A stretch of 64,000 nucleotides of DNA from Paenibacillus taichungensis (GTDB lineage Bacteria; Bacillota; Bacilli; Paenibacillales; Paenibacillaceae). Shown here in pieces: positions 8,668 to 16,717 of this stretch; the stretch's first letter is position 1, and every line of letters begins with the position of its first letter. The notes beneath the pieces were generated by a model. It was not told the origin of the DNA and ran no database searches. It worked only from the letters and a program-made list of their open reading frames with translations. The stretch lies in the NCBI RefSeq assembly GCF_003287275.1, contig NZ_QEVW01000005.1:186001-250000 (forward strand), in the 5' to 3' direction. Both the position numbers and the translations under genes were made by a program.

Positions 8668-9672
8668 TTACCAAGCGTAGTTCCCGATGCCATCCAAGAT
8701 ACTTTCGATTTCATTCAGCTCTTCTGTCGTCAGATCTGGTGCCTGAAGTGCGGCTACGTTTTCTTCGATCTGGGACACACGGCTTGCGCCGATCAGAGCG
8801 GAAGTAACTCGGTTACCACGCAAAATCCAGTTTAGCGCCAACTGGGAGATCGTTTGGCCTCTACGTTCGGCAACAGCCTGAAGTGCTTCGAACTTGGCGA
8901 TCCGTTCGTCCGTATAGGCTTCTTTTCTCAGATTGCCTGTTGGATTGGCGCGCTCTTCCCTGATCTTGTCCACATATTTATTCGTCAACTGTCCGCGGCC
9001 AAGCGGACAGAATGCGATCGATCCTACGCCATTCTCATCCAGCACATCCTGCAAACCATCCTCAATCCAGCGATGCAGCATCGAATAGTTTGGCTGGTGA
9101 ACCAGACAAGGTGTTCCAAGACGACGTAAAATGGTCACAGCTTCCTTCGTCTGTTCGGCATCATAGTTGGACAAGCCTACATACAGAGCCTTACCCTGTC
9201 TAACGATATGATCCAGCGCAGTCATCGTTTCTTCGAGCGGTGTCTCCGGATCTGGGCGGTGATGATAGAAAATATCTACGTAATCCAGTCCCATCCGGCT
9301 GAGACTTTGGTCCAGACTGGCAATCAGGTTTTTGCGTGAACCCCATTCGCCGTATGGACCGTTCCACATATGATAACCTGCCTTGGTTGAGATGAGCAGT
9401 TCGTCGCGGTACGGACGCAGATGTTTTTTGATAATGACACCAAAATTCTCTTCGGCTGATCCTGGAGGTGGTCCATAGTTGTTGGCCAAGTCGAAATGGT
9501 TAATCCCCAGATCAAATGCGCGCAGGATCATCTCTTCCTGAATATCCAAGGTGCGGTTTCCACCGAAGTTCTGCCATAAGCCTAGTGCTATTTGCGGCAG
9601 TTTAATTCCGGTTTTGCCAGAGCGGGCATACTTCATTTCACTGTATCGTTGTTCACTCGCAGTATAGGGCAT
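8668..9672 (-). CDS. Aldo/keto reductase (L-glyceraldehyde-3-phosphate reductase-like)
   Basis: The 334-residue protein is close to the E. coli YghZ/Gpr type. The catalytic tetrad is visible: Asp and Tyr in NHFDLANNYG, Lys in ISTKAGYHMW, and His in IFYHHRPDPETP. The NADPH-binding end includes the SALIGASRVSQIEEN segment. The family reduces L-glyceraldehyde-3-phosphate, methylglyoxal and related aldehydes in the cytoplasm. The start chosen is the ATG at 9672. The frame stays open to 9792, but that stretch carries the direct-repeat regulatory site and no better ribosome-binding site. It is divergent from an AraC-type regulator. Confidence 0.9.
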   Translation of the reverse strand: MPYTASEQRYSEMKYARSGKTGIKLPQIALGLWQNFGGNRTLDIQEEMILRAFDLGINHFDLANNYGPPPGSAEENFGVIIKKHLRPYRDELLISTKAGYHMWNGPYGEWGSRKNLIASLDQSLSRMGLDYVDIFYHHRPDPETPLEETMTALDHIVRQGKALYVGLSNYDAEQTKEAVTILRRLGTPCLVHQPNYSMLHRWIEDGLQDVLDENGVGSIAFCPLGRGQLTNKYVDKIREERANPTGNLRKEAYTDERIAKFEALQAVAERRGQTISQLALNWILRGNRVTSALIGASRVSQIEENVAALQAPDLTTEELNEIESILDGIGNYAW

Positions 9673-9737
9673 GGTTAATCTCTCTTTTCCTGTAAAAGTT
9701 ATTGAATACCCTTTCATCTTAGACACTTTCCATGTAA

Positions 9738-9768
9738 AACGATATGGCATTTCACTACAACGATATGG
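9738..9768. promoter_or_regulatory. Direct-repeat site, candidate AraC-regulator operator
   Basis: AACGATATGG occurs at 9738-9747 and again at 9759-9768, exactly 21 bp apart, which is two helical turns. This is the classical arrangement of AraC-family half-sites. It lies between the divergent aldo/keto reductase and AraC-type gene. Confidence 0.55.
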
Positions 9769-9876
9769 AAAAATGATTGGTATCTTCATCAAATGATATT
9801 CATAAAACGATCCCTTTTCACCTTTTATATGTTAAAATGCAAGGTATAACGACCTCATAAACAGGAGTGAATAGCC

Positions 9877-10722
9877 TTGATTACGTATATGTGCAAAAAC
9901 AGTCACTTTCAGGAGCTTCAGCTCCTTCATTACGGCACGGAAGCTTGCGCACCCGGTCACCACTTCGGCCCGGCCATGCGGGATTATTACAAAATCCATT
10001 ACATTTTGGACGGCAAAGGCACCTTCGAAGTCGGAGGAAAAAAGGTTACGCTGCACAAAGGCCAAGGGTTCCTCATCGTGCCCCATTCTGTCGTTCACTA
10101 TGAAGCAGATCAGAATGATCCGTGGGAGTATAGCTGGGTTGCTTTCCAAGGGAGCACCTGCCCTTCGTTATTACAGCAGGCTTGCCTGTCTGAGCACCAT
10201 CCGATCTTTGAAATGGGCAATGACGATGACGAGATGCGCTCCTGTCTGCACCGCATGATTAGCTCTCGCAACACCCATAAGGGATGGGAGATCAGCATGA
10301 CGGGACTGCTCTTTCAGTTTTTCTCCATTTTGATTGATCGAGCCGGTGAGGACAGACCTATTCCGCTCCAGGACTATACAAAAGAAACTTATGTCACTCA
10401 GGTAATGGATTTCATTGAGATTAATTATGCCAATACCATCACAGTACAGTCCATTGCTTCTCATGTTGGCTTGCAGCGCAGCTACTTGTGCTCTCTCTTC
10501 AAAGACAAGATGGGCACCAGCATTCAGTCTTATCTGGTCAATTACCGCATGCGCAGGGCGGCTGAGCTGACGTTGGACCCGGCTTTGACCATTGGGGATA
10601 TCTCCCGTTCCGTCGGATATGCCGACCAGCTGCTTTTCTCGAAAATGTTCAAAAAAGTTATGGGCGAAGCCCCTACGTATTATCGCAAACACAAAACAGC
10701 ACCTTCCCATTTATGCAGCTAA
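9877..10722 (+). CDS. AraC family transcriptional regulator with cupin domain
   Basis: Residues 1-150 form an AraC-type cupin ligand-binding domain; YYKIHYILDGKGTFEVGGKKV and GQGFLIVPHSVVHYEAD are the typical strands. Residues about 175-275 hold two helix-turn-helix units, with the family signature ending in ISRSVGYADQLLFSKMFKKVMGEAPTYYR. Such proteins usually activate sugar-metabolism genes. The start is TTG at 9877, with AGGAG 9 nt upstream. The adjacent divergent aldo/keto reductase, with a two-turn direct repeat between them, is the probable target. The stop codon lies inside the terminator hairpin that ends the transcript. Confidence 0.9.
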   Translation: MITYMCKNSHFQELQLLHYGTEACAPGHHFGPAMRDYYKIHYILDGKGTFEVGGKKVTLHKGQGFLIVPHSVVHYEADQNDPWEYSWVAFQGSTCPSLLQQACLSEHHPIFEMGNDDDEMRSCLHRMISSRNTHKGWEISMTGLLFQFFSILIDRAGEDRPIPLQDYTKETYVTQVMDFIEINYANTITVQSIASHVGLQRSYLCSLFKDKMGTSIQSYLVNYRMRRAAELTLDPALTIGDISRSVGYADQLLFSKMFKKVMGEAPTYYRKHKTAPSHLCS

Positions 10723-10743
10723 TGGGAAAGTGCTGTTTTGTGT
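10689..10743 (+). terminator. Intrinsic terminator overlapping the end of the AraC gene
   Basis: A stem of about 20 bp with one mismatch (CAAAACAGCAC-x-TTCCCATT and its complement) starts inside the last codons, places the TAA stop (10720-10722) at the loop edge, and ends in TTTTGTGTTTTT. Confidence 0.88.
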
Positions 10744-10785
10744 TTTTACACAGGATATCACTACCTGCTTACGACTGAATTCCAT

Positions 10786-10826
10786 TCGTTCGTTCTTCTC
10801 GTTCTGCTCGTTCTGCTCGTTCTGCT
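10786..10826. repeat. Short tandem repeat (9-bp unit)
   Basis: The unit CTCGTTCTG is repeated three times in perfect register with a degenerate fourth copy (CTCGTTCTT preceded by TTCGTTCG). It abuts the stop codon of the Asp23/Gls24 gene. No function is evident. Confidence 0.7.
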
Positions 10827-11225
10827 TTAAGCCTGCTCCTGCATGGTCACGCCTACCACTTGAACTTTAATTTCATTCACCATAATGCCTGTTAATTGCT
10901 CCACTGCTTGCTGCACATTATGTTGAAGTTCCTGACAGACTTCATGCATCTTTCTGCCAAATTGAACATTGATTCGCAATTGGATAGATGCCTGGTCATC
11001 TTTGATCACAACGTCAATCCCTTTTTGCAAGCTCTTTCCGCTGATGCTCTTGGCGATTCCTTCGGTAAGACCAACAGACATGGAGGATATTCCCTCTGTA
11101 GTCTGGGCGGCCATGCCAACTATTTTGGAAACTACATCGTTGGAAATATGAATGGCGCCCATTTGAACAGATTGTGGCTCAATATACTCAGGTTCAGTGT
11201 ATGGTTGTGGGATGATTTCAGACAT
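10827..11225 (-). CDS. Asp23/Gls24 family envelope stress response protein
   Basis: 132 residues, matching the family length. The hallmark GAIHISNDVVSKIVGMAAQTTEGISSM segment opens the domain, followed by the conserved region IDVVIKDDQASIQLRINVQFG and the C-terminal helix with VKVQVVGV. Members such as Asp23 and AmaP-associated proteins coat the inner face of the membrane and respond to alkaline or cell-wall stress. The start is the ATG at 11225, with AAGGAG 8 nt upstream; the in-frame GTG at 11234 overlaps that site. It follows the AI-2E-family permease by about 30 bp and is probably in the same operon. Confidence 0.9.
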   Translation of the reverse strand: MSEIIPQPYTEPEYIEPQSVQMGAIHISNDVVSKIVGMAAQTTEGISSMSVGLTEGIAKSISGKSLQKGIDVVIKDDQASIQLRINVQFGRKMHEVCQELQHNVQQAVEQLTGIMVNEIKVQVVGVTMQEQA

Positions 11226-11258
11226 GATTTCCACTCCTTCTATATCATTTATAAATGT

Positions 11259-12338
11259 TTAAGCATTCTGCCATTTGTCCTTGAAGAATAGCTGATAGAT
11301 TCGAACCAAAATAATTTTTACGATCATGTAGACAGGGATGATGATCAGAATGGCAATTATGCCGCCCAGGTCCCCTGCACCCAGCACCAATATAATGGTG
11401 GTAAGTGGATGAATGTCGAGTTTTTTGCCGAATACATACGGTGCAACCAGATTATCCTGAATTTGCTGCGCTACCAGAATAATAATGAGTGACCAGATCG
11501 CAACCGATGGGGATACCACCAGTCCCATAATGACAATAGGAACGGAGGAAAGGATTGCCCCGATAAACGGAACAAAGTTCATAATTACCGCAATTACGGT
11601 TAACAGCAGTGCATACGGGAGACCGATGATCAGGAAACCGATATACATCAGCACACCCAGTGCCAGATTCACGAGAACTCGTCCCACAATAAAACCGCTT
11701 AACGCCTGATCGATCTCAAGTACCACGTCACGACTGTCTTTTTGGAAGCGTTTTGGTGCAATGTGCACCAGCTTACGGCCGAATTTCTCTCCCTGCTTCA
11801 ACATGTAGAACAAAATGATCGGGAAAGTGAACAGAACAATCGCAAAGCTTGAGATAAGTGAGAAGAATCCACTCACATAGTTCGTTACAAAGGTAAAGCC
11901 TTTGTTAATGTAATCCGTAATCTGCGAAAACGGGGTCGATCCTTCCGGGAACATAGCCGTAATGACGCCGTTCTGTTCCAGCTCTTTAAGCTGCAAACTC
12001 AGTGAATTGATTAAATTTGGTGCGTTTTCTACCAGATTGATCAACTGCTCGCGTAGTGAAGGCCATAACCCTATAATAAACAGGGCGAACAGTATCCCAA
12101 ACACCAGATAGATTAGCAGAATGCTAAGTGTGCGATTCAGCTTCTTTTTCTCCATGTAATTGACGAGCGGCCGCAGCAGATAATAAAAGAATACGGACAG
12201 CATCATCGGCACGGTAATCACCGTAAGCATGGTAACAAGCGGTTGGAAAATAAAGCTGACGCGTGATAACAGATAGATATTAATCAGTATCAGTGCCAGT
12301 GCAATACTGAAACGTACAAACGAATTTACTTTGAACAA
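11259..12338 (-). CDS. AI-2E family transporter (UPF0118 permease)
   Basis: About 359 residues with 7-8 membrane segments. The pattern fits PF01594: two helices at the N-terminus, an amphipathic region (about 110-160), then the conserved helices containing GFIVGRVLVNLALGVLMY, the MNFVPFIGAILSSVPIV motif and LAQQ-type VAQQIQDNLVAPYVFGKKLDIHPL. Members export diverse small solutes or act as sodium/proton antiporters; substrate cannot be read. The start chosen is TTG at 12338, 9 nt after GGAGG; the frame is open to 12383 without a better site. Confidence 0.88.
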   Translation of the reverse strand: MFKVNSFVRFSIALALILINIYLLSRVSFIFQPLVTMLTVITVPMMLSVFFYYLLRPLVNYMEKKKLNRTLSILLIYLVFGILFALFIIGLWPSLREQLINLVENAPNLINSLSLQLKELEQNGVITAMFPEGSTPFSQITDYINKGFTFVTNYVSGFFSLISSFAIVLFTFPIILFYMLKQGEKFGRKLVHIAPKRFQKDSRDVVLEIDQALSGFIVGRVLVNLALGVLMYIGFLIIGLPYALLLTVIAVIMNFVPFIGAILSSVPIVIMGLVVSPSVAIWSLIIILVAQQIQDNLVAPYVFGKKLDIHPLTTIILVLGAGDLGGIIAILIIIPVYMIVKIILVRIYQLFFKDKWQNA

Positions 12339-12435
12339 AAAGTTTCCCCTCCACTTAACCTTTTCTATATGAGCACTTTGCAAATGGTGATCAGAATGAC
12401 ATGTTTATGTCCACCTTATCCTTTATGTCGGTTCT

Positions 12436-13887
12436 TTATTTCGGAATCTGTATAGTGAACACCGTCGTCTCCCTTCCACGTCGGGAAAGTGTTAATCGTC
12501 CACCCATTTTCTCGGTGTTCCGCCGTGCAATGGCCAGTCCAAGCCCGGTACCCCCGGTTCCCGTACGAGCCTCATCCCCGCGTACAAAGGGATCAAAGAT
12601 GGTTGCCCATAACTCCTGAGGGATACCCACACCGGTATCAGCGACCTCAATAACCACATGATTGTCCAGTGGGATTAACTCCACACGCAGTTCCGTCCCC
12701 CGAGGGTTGTAGGACAAGGCGTTTGTAATCAGGTTCTGAATCACTCTGGACAACAGTTCTGGATCATATCTTGCATAGATCTCTTCATCTGGGACTAGCA
12801 CATGCAAACCAAAATGGTTCTGCTCAATCTCACCATACGTATCGGCCATAATCTCACGTACAAACTCGCCGATTTCCCGCTGTTGGATATGCATACGGAA
12901 GTCAGGTGAATCCACTTTGAGCAATTCCAGCATATTCTGAATCATGCGTGCGACCTGAACAGACTTGTTGTAGATATATCCCAGATATCGCTGCTGCCTG
13001 TCCTTATCTTCCCCCCGCCCTTCCACCAAAGCCTGGGCGTATCCTTGAATACTCGTGATCGGGGTCTTGAGATCATGTGACAGGTCCACAATCAGTCGCT
13101 GCTTGCTCTCTTCGGCATAACGTTTCTCCGCAGATGTATTCTCAATGACGTCAGCCATATAATTGAATGTTTCTCCAATCTGGACAAATTCCCTCTCTGC
13201 CGTAATGGACATGCGCGTACTATAATTCCCCTGGATCATCTGGGTAAGACCTAGAGAGAGAATACTTAGCGGCTTTTTGATTCGCCGGGCGACCCAATAG
13301 CTGTATACAAATATCAGCAGCAAGACCAACCCGATCCCGATCATAATGTAGAACGATAACGGATGCTTCAAATTGGTAATCAGCTGATTATCATTAATAC
13401 GTACACTGACCAAGTCACGCGGAATCTTCAGCAAAACGTACTTTGCAGCTCCCTCAGTTGAAAGTGGACTAATGGAGTAGTAATACGGCTGTTCGTTTCG
13501 GTTTTCGAGTCCAGCATATAGCTCAGCTTCACTGTATTGAGTGAACGTATCCTGCTTGTCCCCGATATAACGAATGACCCTCCGATCCGCATCCAGCACT
13601 TCAATCCATCCTCCGCTATCCTTGAGACGCTGAATCTCGGTATTGTTGGCCTCATTGGAACTACCGGACAACCATCCGTTCTCCAGTTCTGTCACATACA
13701 CATGTGCCTCCACATTCAGATCAGGATCAACCACCTGATCCGAAATGCGGAAATCGACCACATCCAGATTAATGATAATGTACACAATGGCTACCAGTAA
13801 CAACAAAAAGAAGTTAAACAGCAAAAAGTCCAGTGTCAGGGACGTTTGCAATAGTCTCTTTTCTCTAGCTTTCCATGGGCGCTTCAA
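12436..13887 (-). CDS. Sensor histidine kinase (HAMP-HisKA-HATPase)
   Basis: 483 residues. An N-terminal membrane segment (about 15-38) and a second near 180-200 flank an extracellular sensor domain of about 140 residues. A HAMP linker follows, then HisKA with DLSHDLKTPITSIQGYAQ (phospho-His) and the HATPase boxes N (LITNALSYNPRG), G1 (VADTGVGIP) and G2 (GTGGTGLGLAI). It overlaps the upstream response-regulator gene by 23 bp. No strong ribosome-binding site precedes the TTG at 13887, so coupled translation or a start a few codons downstream is possible. The stimulus is unknown. Confidence 0.9.
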   Translation of the reverse strand: MKRPWKAREKRLLQTSLTLDFLLFNFFLLLLVAIVYIIINLDVVDFRISDQVVDPDLNVEAHVYVTELENGWLSGSSNEANNTEIQRLKDSGGWIEVLDADRRVIRYIGDKQDTFTQYSEAELYAGLENRNEQPYYYSISPLSTEGAAKYVLLKIPRDLVSVRINDNQLITNLKHPLSFYIMIGIGLVLLLIFVYSYWVARRIKKPLSILSLGLTQMIQGNYSTRMSITAEREFVQIGETFNYMADVIENTSAEKRYAEESKQRLIVDLSHDLKTPITSIQGYAQALVEGRGEDKDRQQRYLGYIYNKSVQVARMIQNMLELLKVDSPDFRMHIQQREIGEFVREIMADTYGEIEQNHFGLHVLVPDEEIYARYDPELLSRVIQNLITNALSYNPRGTELRVELIPLDNHVVIEVADTGVGIPQELWATIFDPFVRGDEARTGTGGTGLGLAIARRNTEKMGGRLTLSRRGRETTVFTIQIPK

Positions 13888-14572
13888 TTTTGTATCCCAG
13901 TCCCCTTATCGTTTTTAAATATTCCGGTTGTCTGGAGTCGCTCTCGATCTTCTCCCGAATGTTACTGATATGTACCATTATCGTGCTGTCCTCGTGAGCG
14001 TAATAATCTCCCCAGACGGCTTCGTATATTTTTTTACGGGTGAAGACACGGCCTGGCTGCTCAAGCAGAAGCTCCACGATTTTGTACTCTGTAGAGGTCA
14101 ATGTCACAGGTTTACCCGAACGAAAAAGGATACATTGGGATCGATCAAGCCTGAGCTCACCCAGCACAAGATTCAGCTCTTTGGCAGCAGGCATGTCAGG
14201 TGCATCAAATTGATTGACTCTTCTGAGCAAAGCTTCCACTCTGGCGACAATTTCCAAAGGATTGAAAGGTTTGGAGATATAGTCGTCGGCACCCAATCCG
14301 AGTCCAAGGATTTTGTCATGATCCTGGCTCTTGGCCGACAAGAAAAGAACAGGCATATGATGTGTGGACCTGATTTGTTTGATCAACTGGAGTCCATCCA
14401 TCACGGGCATCATAATATCCAGTATGACCAGATCAATCTGAGTTGAACGGATACACTCTAGCGCTTCTACTCCATTAACGGCCGTCACAATGTTGTAGTC
14501 CTTCTCGAGGTATAGCTGAAGCAGTTCCACAATTTCAGGTTCGTCGTCTGCAATTAATAGTGTGTATCTCAT
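13865..14572 (-). CDS. OmpR/PhoB-type response regulator
   Basis: 235 residues. The receiver domain has the acidic pair in LIADDEPEIV, the phospho-acceptor Asp in LVILDIMMPVMDG, Ser/Thr in FLSAKS, and Lys in ISKPFNPLE. The C-terminal winged helix includes LTSTEYKIVELLLEQPGRVFTRKKIYEAVWG and HISNIREKIE, ending in RGLGYKIE. It is co-transcribed with, and overlaps, the sensor kinase. No linked transporter or other target sits beside it, so the regulon cannot be inferred. Confidence 0.93.
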   Translation of the reverse strand: MRYTLLIADDEPEIVELLQLYLEKDYNIVTAVNGVEALECIRSTQIDLVILDIMMPVMDGLQLIKQIRSTHHMPVLFLSAKSQDHDKILGLGLGADDYISKPFNPLEIVARVEALLRRVNQFDAPDMPAAKELNLVLGELRLDRSQCILFRSGKPVTLTSTEYKIVELLLEQPGRVFTRKKIYEAVWGDYYAHEDSTIMVHISNIREKIESDSRQPEYLKTIRGLGYKIEAPMES

Positions 14573-14723
14573 GTGAATCCTCTCATTCCTGTTTCAATAA
14601 ATTCAGTTTTCATTCGAATTCGTATCCGTACATTCCGTTTATTGTTCATATGTCTATACGTTACTACTATATACTACGTCTCTTAAATCAATCTAAACCA
14701 TTTCTAAAGATAACCTAAATAAA

Positions 14724-14748
14724 AAGCCCGGGCATCAGGCCAGAGCTT
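14724..14748 (-). terminator. Intrinsic terminator of the HpaB-like gene
   Basis: Minus-strand stem of 10 positions with one mismatch and one G-T pair, a 5-nt loop and a TTTATTT tail. It lies about 40 nt past the stop of the monooxygenase gene. Confidence 0.7.
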
Positions 14749-14789
14749 CAAATATAAAGCTAAAATAAGTAAAGTTTCAGTACCATTCA

Positions 14790-16229
14790 TCACTTGCTAC
14801 GTAACCAGGGTTCAACCCGATCATATAATCGGTCCTTATCATATTGCACATACTGACTCGCCTGATTGCGTACAGGGTCACCGGCATAGAAACGTTCATA
14901 CAGATCATGTCTGGCTCCCAGCGGACTTCCTGTCAGTTCCCAGGCGAGCTGGAATAACCGAATCTTCTCCGGTGCCTGCATCGTTACGCCTCCAAGATAC
15001 TTGTTCATCATGGAGCTGATACTCCCATCGAGCTCCAGCTTCCCGGAAGGGATCTGAATAAGGCCACCTGCGGCTATAGTCTTCAAAATCTCAACAGCGC
15101 GCGGGTAATAACGGTTCCCCAGATTACGGGCTGTTTCGATATACTTGAATCCTGGTAGCCAGTTACCATGAACATCCGGCGCAGCTTGTGCCTCGGATGC
15201 GATGATGAGTCCTTCAATCGTATGCATCTGGCTAATCATCTCCCCAAGCTGTTCCTGTACGTTTAGGAAGGAGTCGACTCCAATCTCCTTGGCAATGGAA
15301 GACGTGATGGCTGTAATGAATTCCAGCTTCGAATGGAGCCGAATAATGCTCTGATGGTAAGCCAGACTGGAGGATGCCACGTTGCAGCGAATCTGCCATA
15401 CCGCTTCCGGATTGTTGTGCAACAGTACACGTTCCCAAGGTACAAATACGTCGTCAAAAAATAATACAGCATCCATCTCATCATAGTGACTACTGAGCGG
15501 ATGAGCGGTATCTGAATCTGATGTTGCAAAAGATTCTCTACATACCATATGTAATCCTGGACTTCCTGCTGCCACAATAACCATATGCGCCAATTCCGGG
15601 CGATGTCCAGGAATTCGCTGAATCGGATATGCAATGATATCGTCCGCATATGGAGCAGCAGTCGCCACCATCTTCGCACCACGAAGGACAACGCCCTCTG
15701 TATTGGTACGAATGATTCTGAGCATTGCATCTTCATCTTCCCCAACAGGCAGAGCGCGGTTAATCTGCGGGTCACGCTGGACAATGGTCAGGAAGGCATC
15801 TTTACGTTTTGCCTCATCATAATAGGCAGCGATTTTAACTCCATATGCCGGGTCATATACAGCCATCGCATCCCGTGTGGCGTACCATCCGGTCAGGCGG
15901 GATCGGGCGTAATCCGAGAGACGGCTCATTACCCCGTAGGTGCGATCAGACCACAATCGAAAGGCTGCCGCCCTGCTGCTGATCTCCTGAGCATTACGGG
16001 GTACTCGAAAAGCCTGATGTACATATCCATTCGTCTGCTCATCCCAATAAGCCACTGTTTCTCTCGTGTCCGCCCCTTCTACCAGATTAAACAGACTTTC
16101 AATCGTTTGTAAGGTTCCCCGGAAGGCAGAATGCTCTGTTACGCGAATACGTTCTCCATCCAGCCATACATTCCGTTCGTCGTTCAGCCGTTGCAGATAA
16201 GCTTGTCCACGGGACATCGTTATGCTCAA
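14790..16229 (-). CDS. 4-hydroxyphenylacetate 3-hydroxylase family flavin monooxygenase (HpaB-like)
   Basis: 479 residues, the length of two-component flavin monooxygenases of the HpaB/PvcC family (acyl-CoA dehydrogenase fold). Family landmarks are the N-terminal RGQAYLQRLNDERNVWLDGERI, the central VLRGAKMVATAAPYADDI with the flavin-contacting Thr/Ala segment, DVFVPWERVLLHNN, and the C-terminal AAGGLIQIPS. These enzymes hydroxylate phenols using FADH2 made by a separate reductase (HpaC type). No reductase gene is in the window. The start is TTG at 16229, 6 nt after GGAGG. A 15-bp palindrome at 16316-16330 lies 87 bp upstream. Confidence 0.87.
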   Translation of the reverse strand: MSITMSRGQAYLQRLNDERNVWLDGERIRVTEHSAFRGTLQTIESLFNLVEGADTRETVAYWDEQTNGYVHQAFRVPRNAQEISSRAAAFRLWSDRTYGVMSRLSDYARSRLTGWYATRDAMAVYDPAYGVKIAAYYDEAKRKDAFLTIVQRDPQINRALPVGEDEDAMLRIIRTNTEGVVLRGAKMVATAAPYADDIIAYPIQRIPGHRPELAHMVIVAAGSPGLHMVCRESFATSDSDTAHPLSSHYDEMDAVLFFDDVFVPWERVLLHNNPEAVWQIRCNVASSSLAYHQSIIRLHSKLEFITAITSSIAKEIGVDSFLNVQEQLGEMISQMHTIEGLIIASEAQAAPDVHGNWLPGFKYIETARNLGNRYYPRAVEILKTIAAGGLIQIPSGKLELDGSISSMMNKYLGGVTMQAPEKIRLFQLAWELTGSPLGARHDLYERFYAGDPVRNQASQYVQYDKDRLYDRVEPWLRSK

Positions 16230-16315
16230 TGTAATCCTCCTTCTCCGTTAGAAAGGCTAGAAAACTCAATGGTGATAATGTTTTTAGTCATTTCAAGACT
16301 CAGTTACACTGAAAT

Positions 16316-16330
16316 GATACATATTGTATC
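16316..16330. promoter_or_regulatory. Palindrome GATACA-N3-TGTATC, candidate operator
   Basis: A 15-bp inverted repeat upstream of the HpaB-like gene. The same arms, with spacer AAT instead of TAT, recur at 28314-28328 upstream of the BNR-repeat protein. The size fits a MarR- or TetR-type dimer; no regulator is assigned. Confidence 0.5.
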
Positions 16331-16454
16331 TATTAAAATAGTACTTTGCTTTGGTGGAAAAAGTCAACGGGGCTATGACAGAAGGGCTTCTCATTTCGGC
16401 AGGTTTGGCTGCATGGCTGATTCTTTTAGGGTAATACACCAAACTTGCCAGACG

Positions 16455-16648
16455 CTAACGAACCCTCCGCACCTTAAAAGGCGGATTCTGAAGGCATGCC
16501 ACTTTTAACGAACTTCAGTGACGTTATTCGATGCAAAACGCTCGTCAGAGCCTAAAAAGCGACGTAACTAATTAAATAACGTCACTAGGATTCGTTACAA
16601 TTCAGAACGGTATAAATGAGAGCGAATAAGGTGTTTCCGGTTCGTTAG
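16455..16648. repeat. 194-bp nested inverted-repeat element
   Basis: The outer arms are CTAACGAACC-N4-[G/A]CACCTTA (16455-16476 and 16627-16648). Within them lie TTCTGAA (16486-16492) with TTCAGAA (16601-16607), and an inner pair TAACGAAnnnnAGTGACGTTATT (16506-16528 and 16575-16597). No ORF is present, and no gene lies between 16250 and 16717. It looks like a dispersed palindromic intergenic element (MITE- or REP-like), but copies elsewhere in the genome could not be checked. Confidence 0.65.
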
Positions 16649-16667
16649 TTCAAAATAACACGAAAAA

Positions 16668-16711
16668 GAGGCTGTCCGATAAGTCTTAATCATGACTTAT
16701 CGGACAACCTC
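16668..16711. terminator. Intrinsic terminator of the Bce-type ABC operon
   Basis: GAGG-x2-GTCCGATAAGTC pairs with its complement across an 8-nt loop. A five-T tract follows on the minus strand, just past the permease stop at 16718. Confidence 0.87.
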
Positions 16712-16717
16712 TTTATA

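Noticed and set aside
9673..9792. N-terminal extension of the aldo/keto reductase
   Set aside because: The extension contains the two-turn direct repeat and promoter sequence, and known relatives start at the MPYTASEQRYS position.
10786..10826. Possible CRISPR-like array
   Set aside because: The unit is only 9 bp and contiguous, without spacers; it is a simple tandem repeat.
15585..16112. 175-residue plus-strand ORF
   Set aside because: It is entirely antisense to the HpaB-like gene and has no ribosome-binding site.
16331..16505. Possible remnant gene or transposase fragment next to the palindromic element
   Set aside because: I could not recognise transposase motifs in any frame; the stretch appears non-coding.
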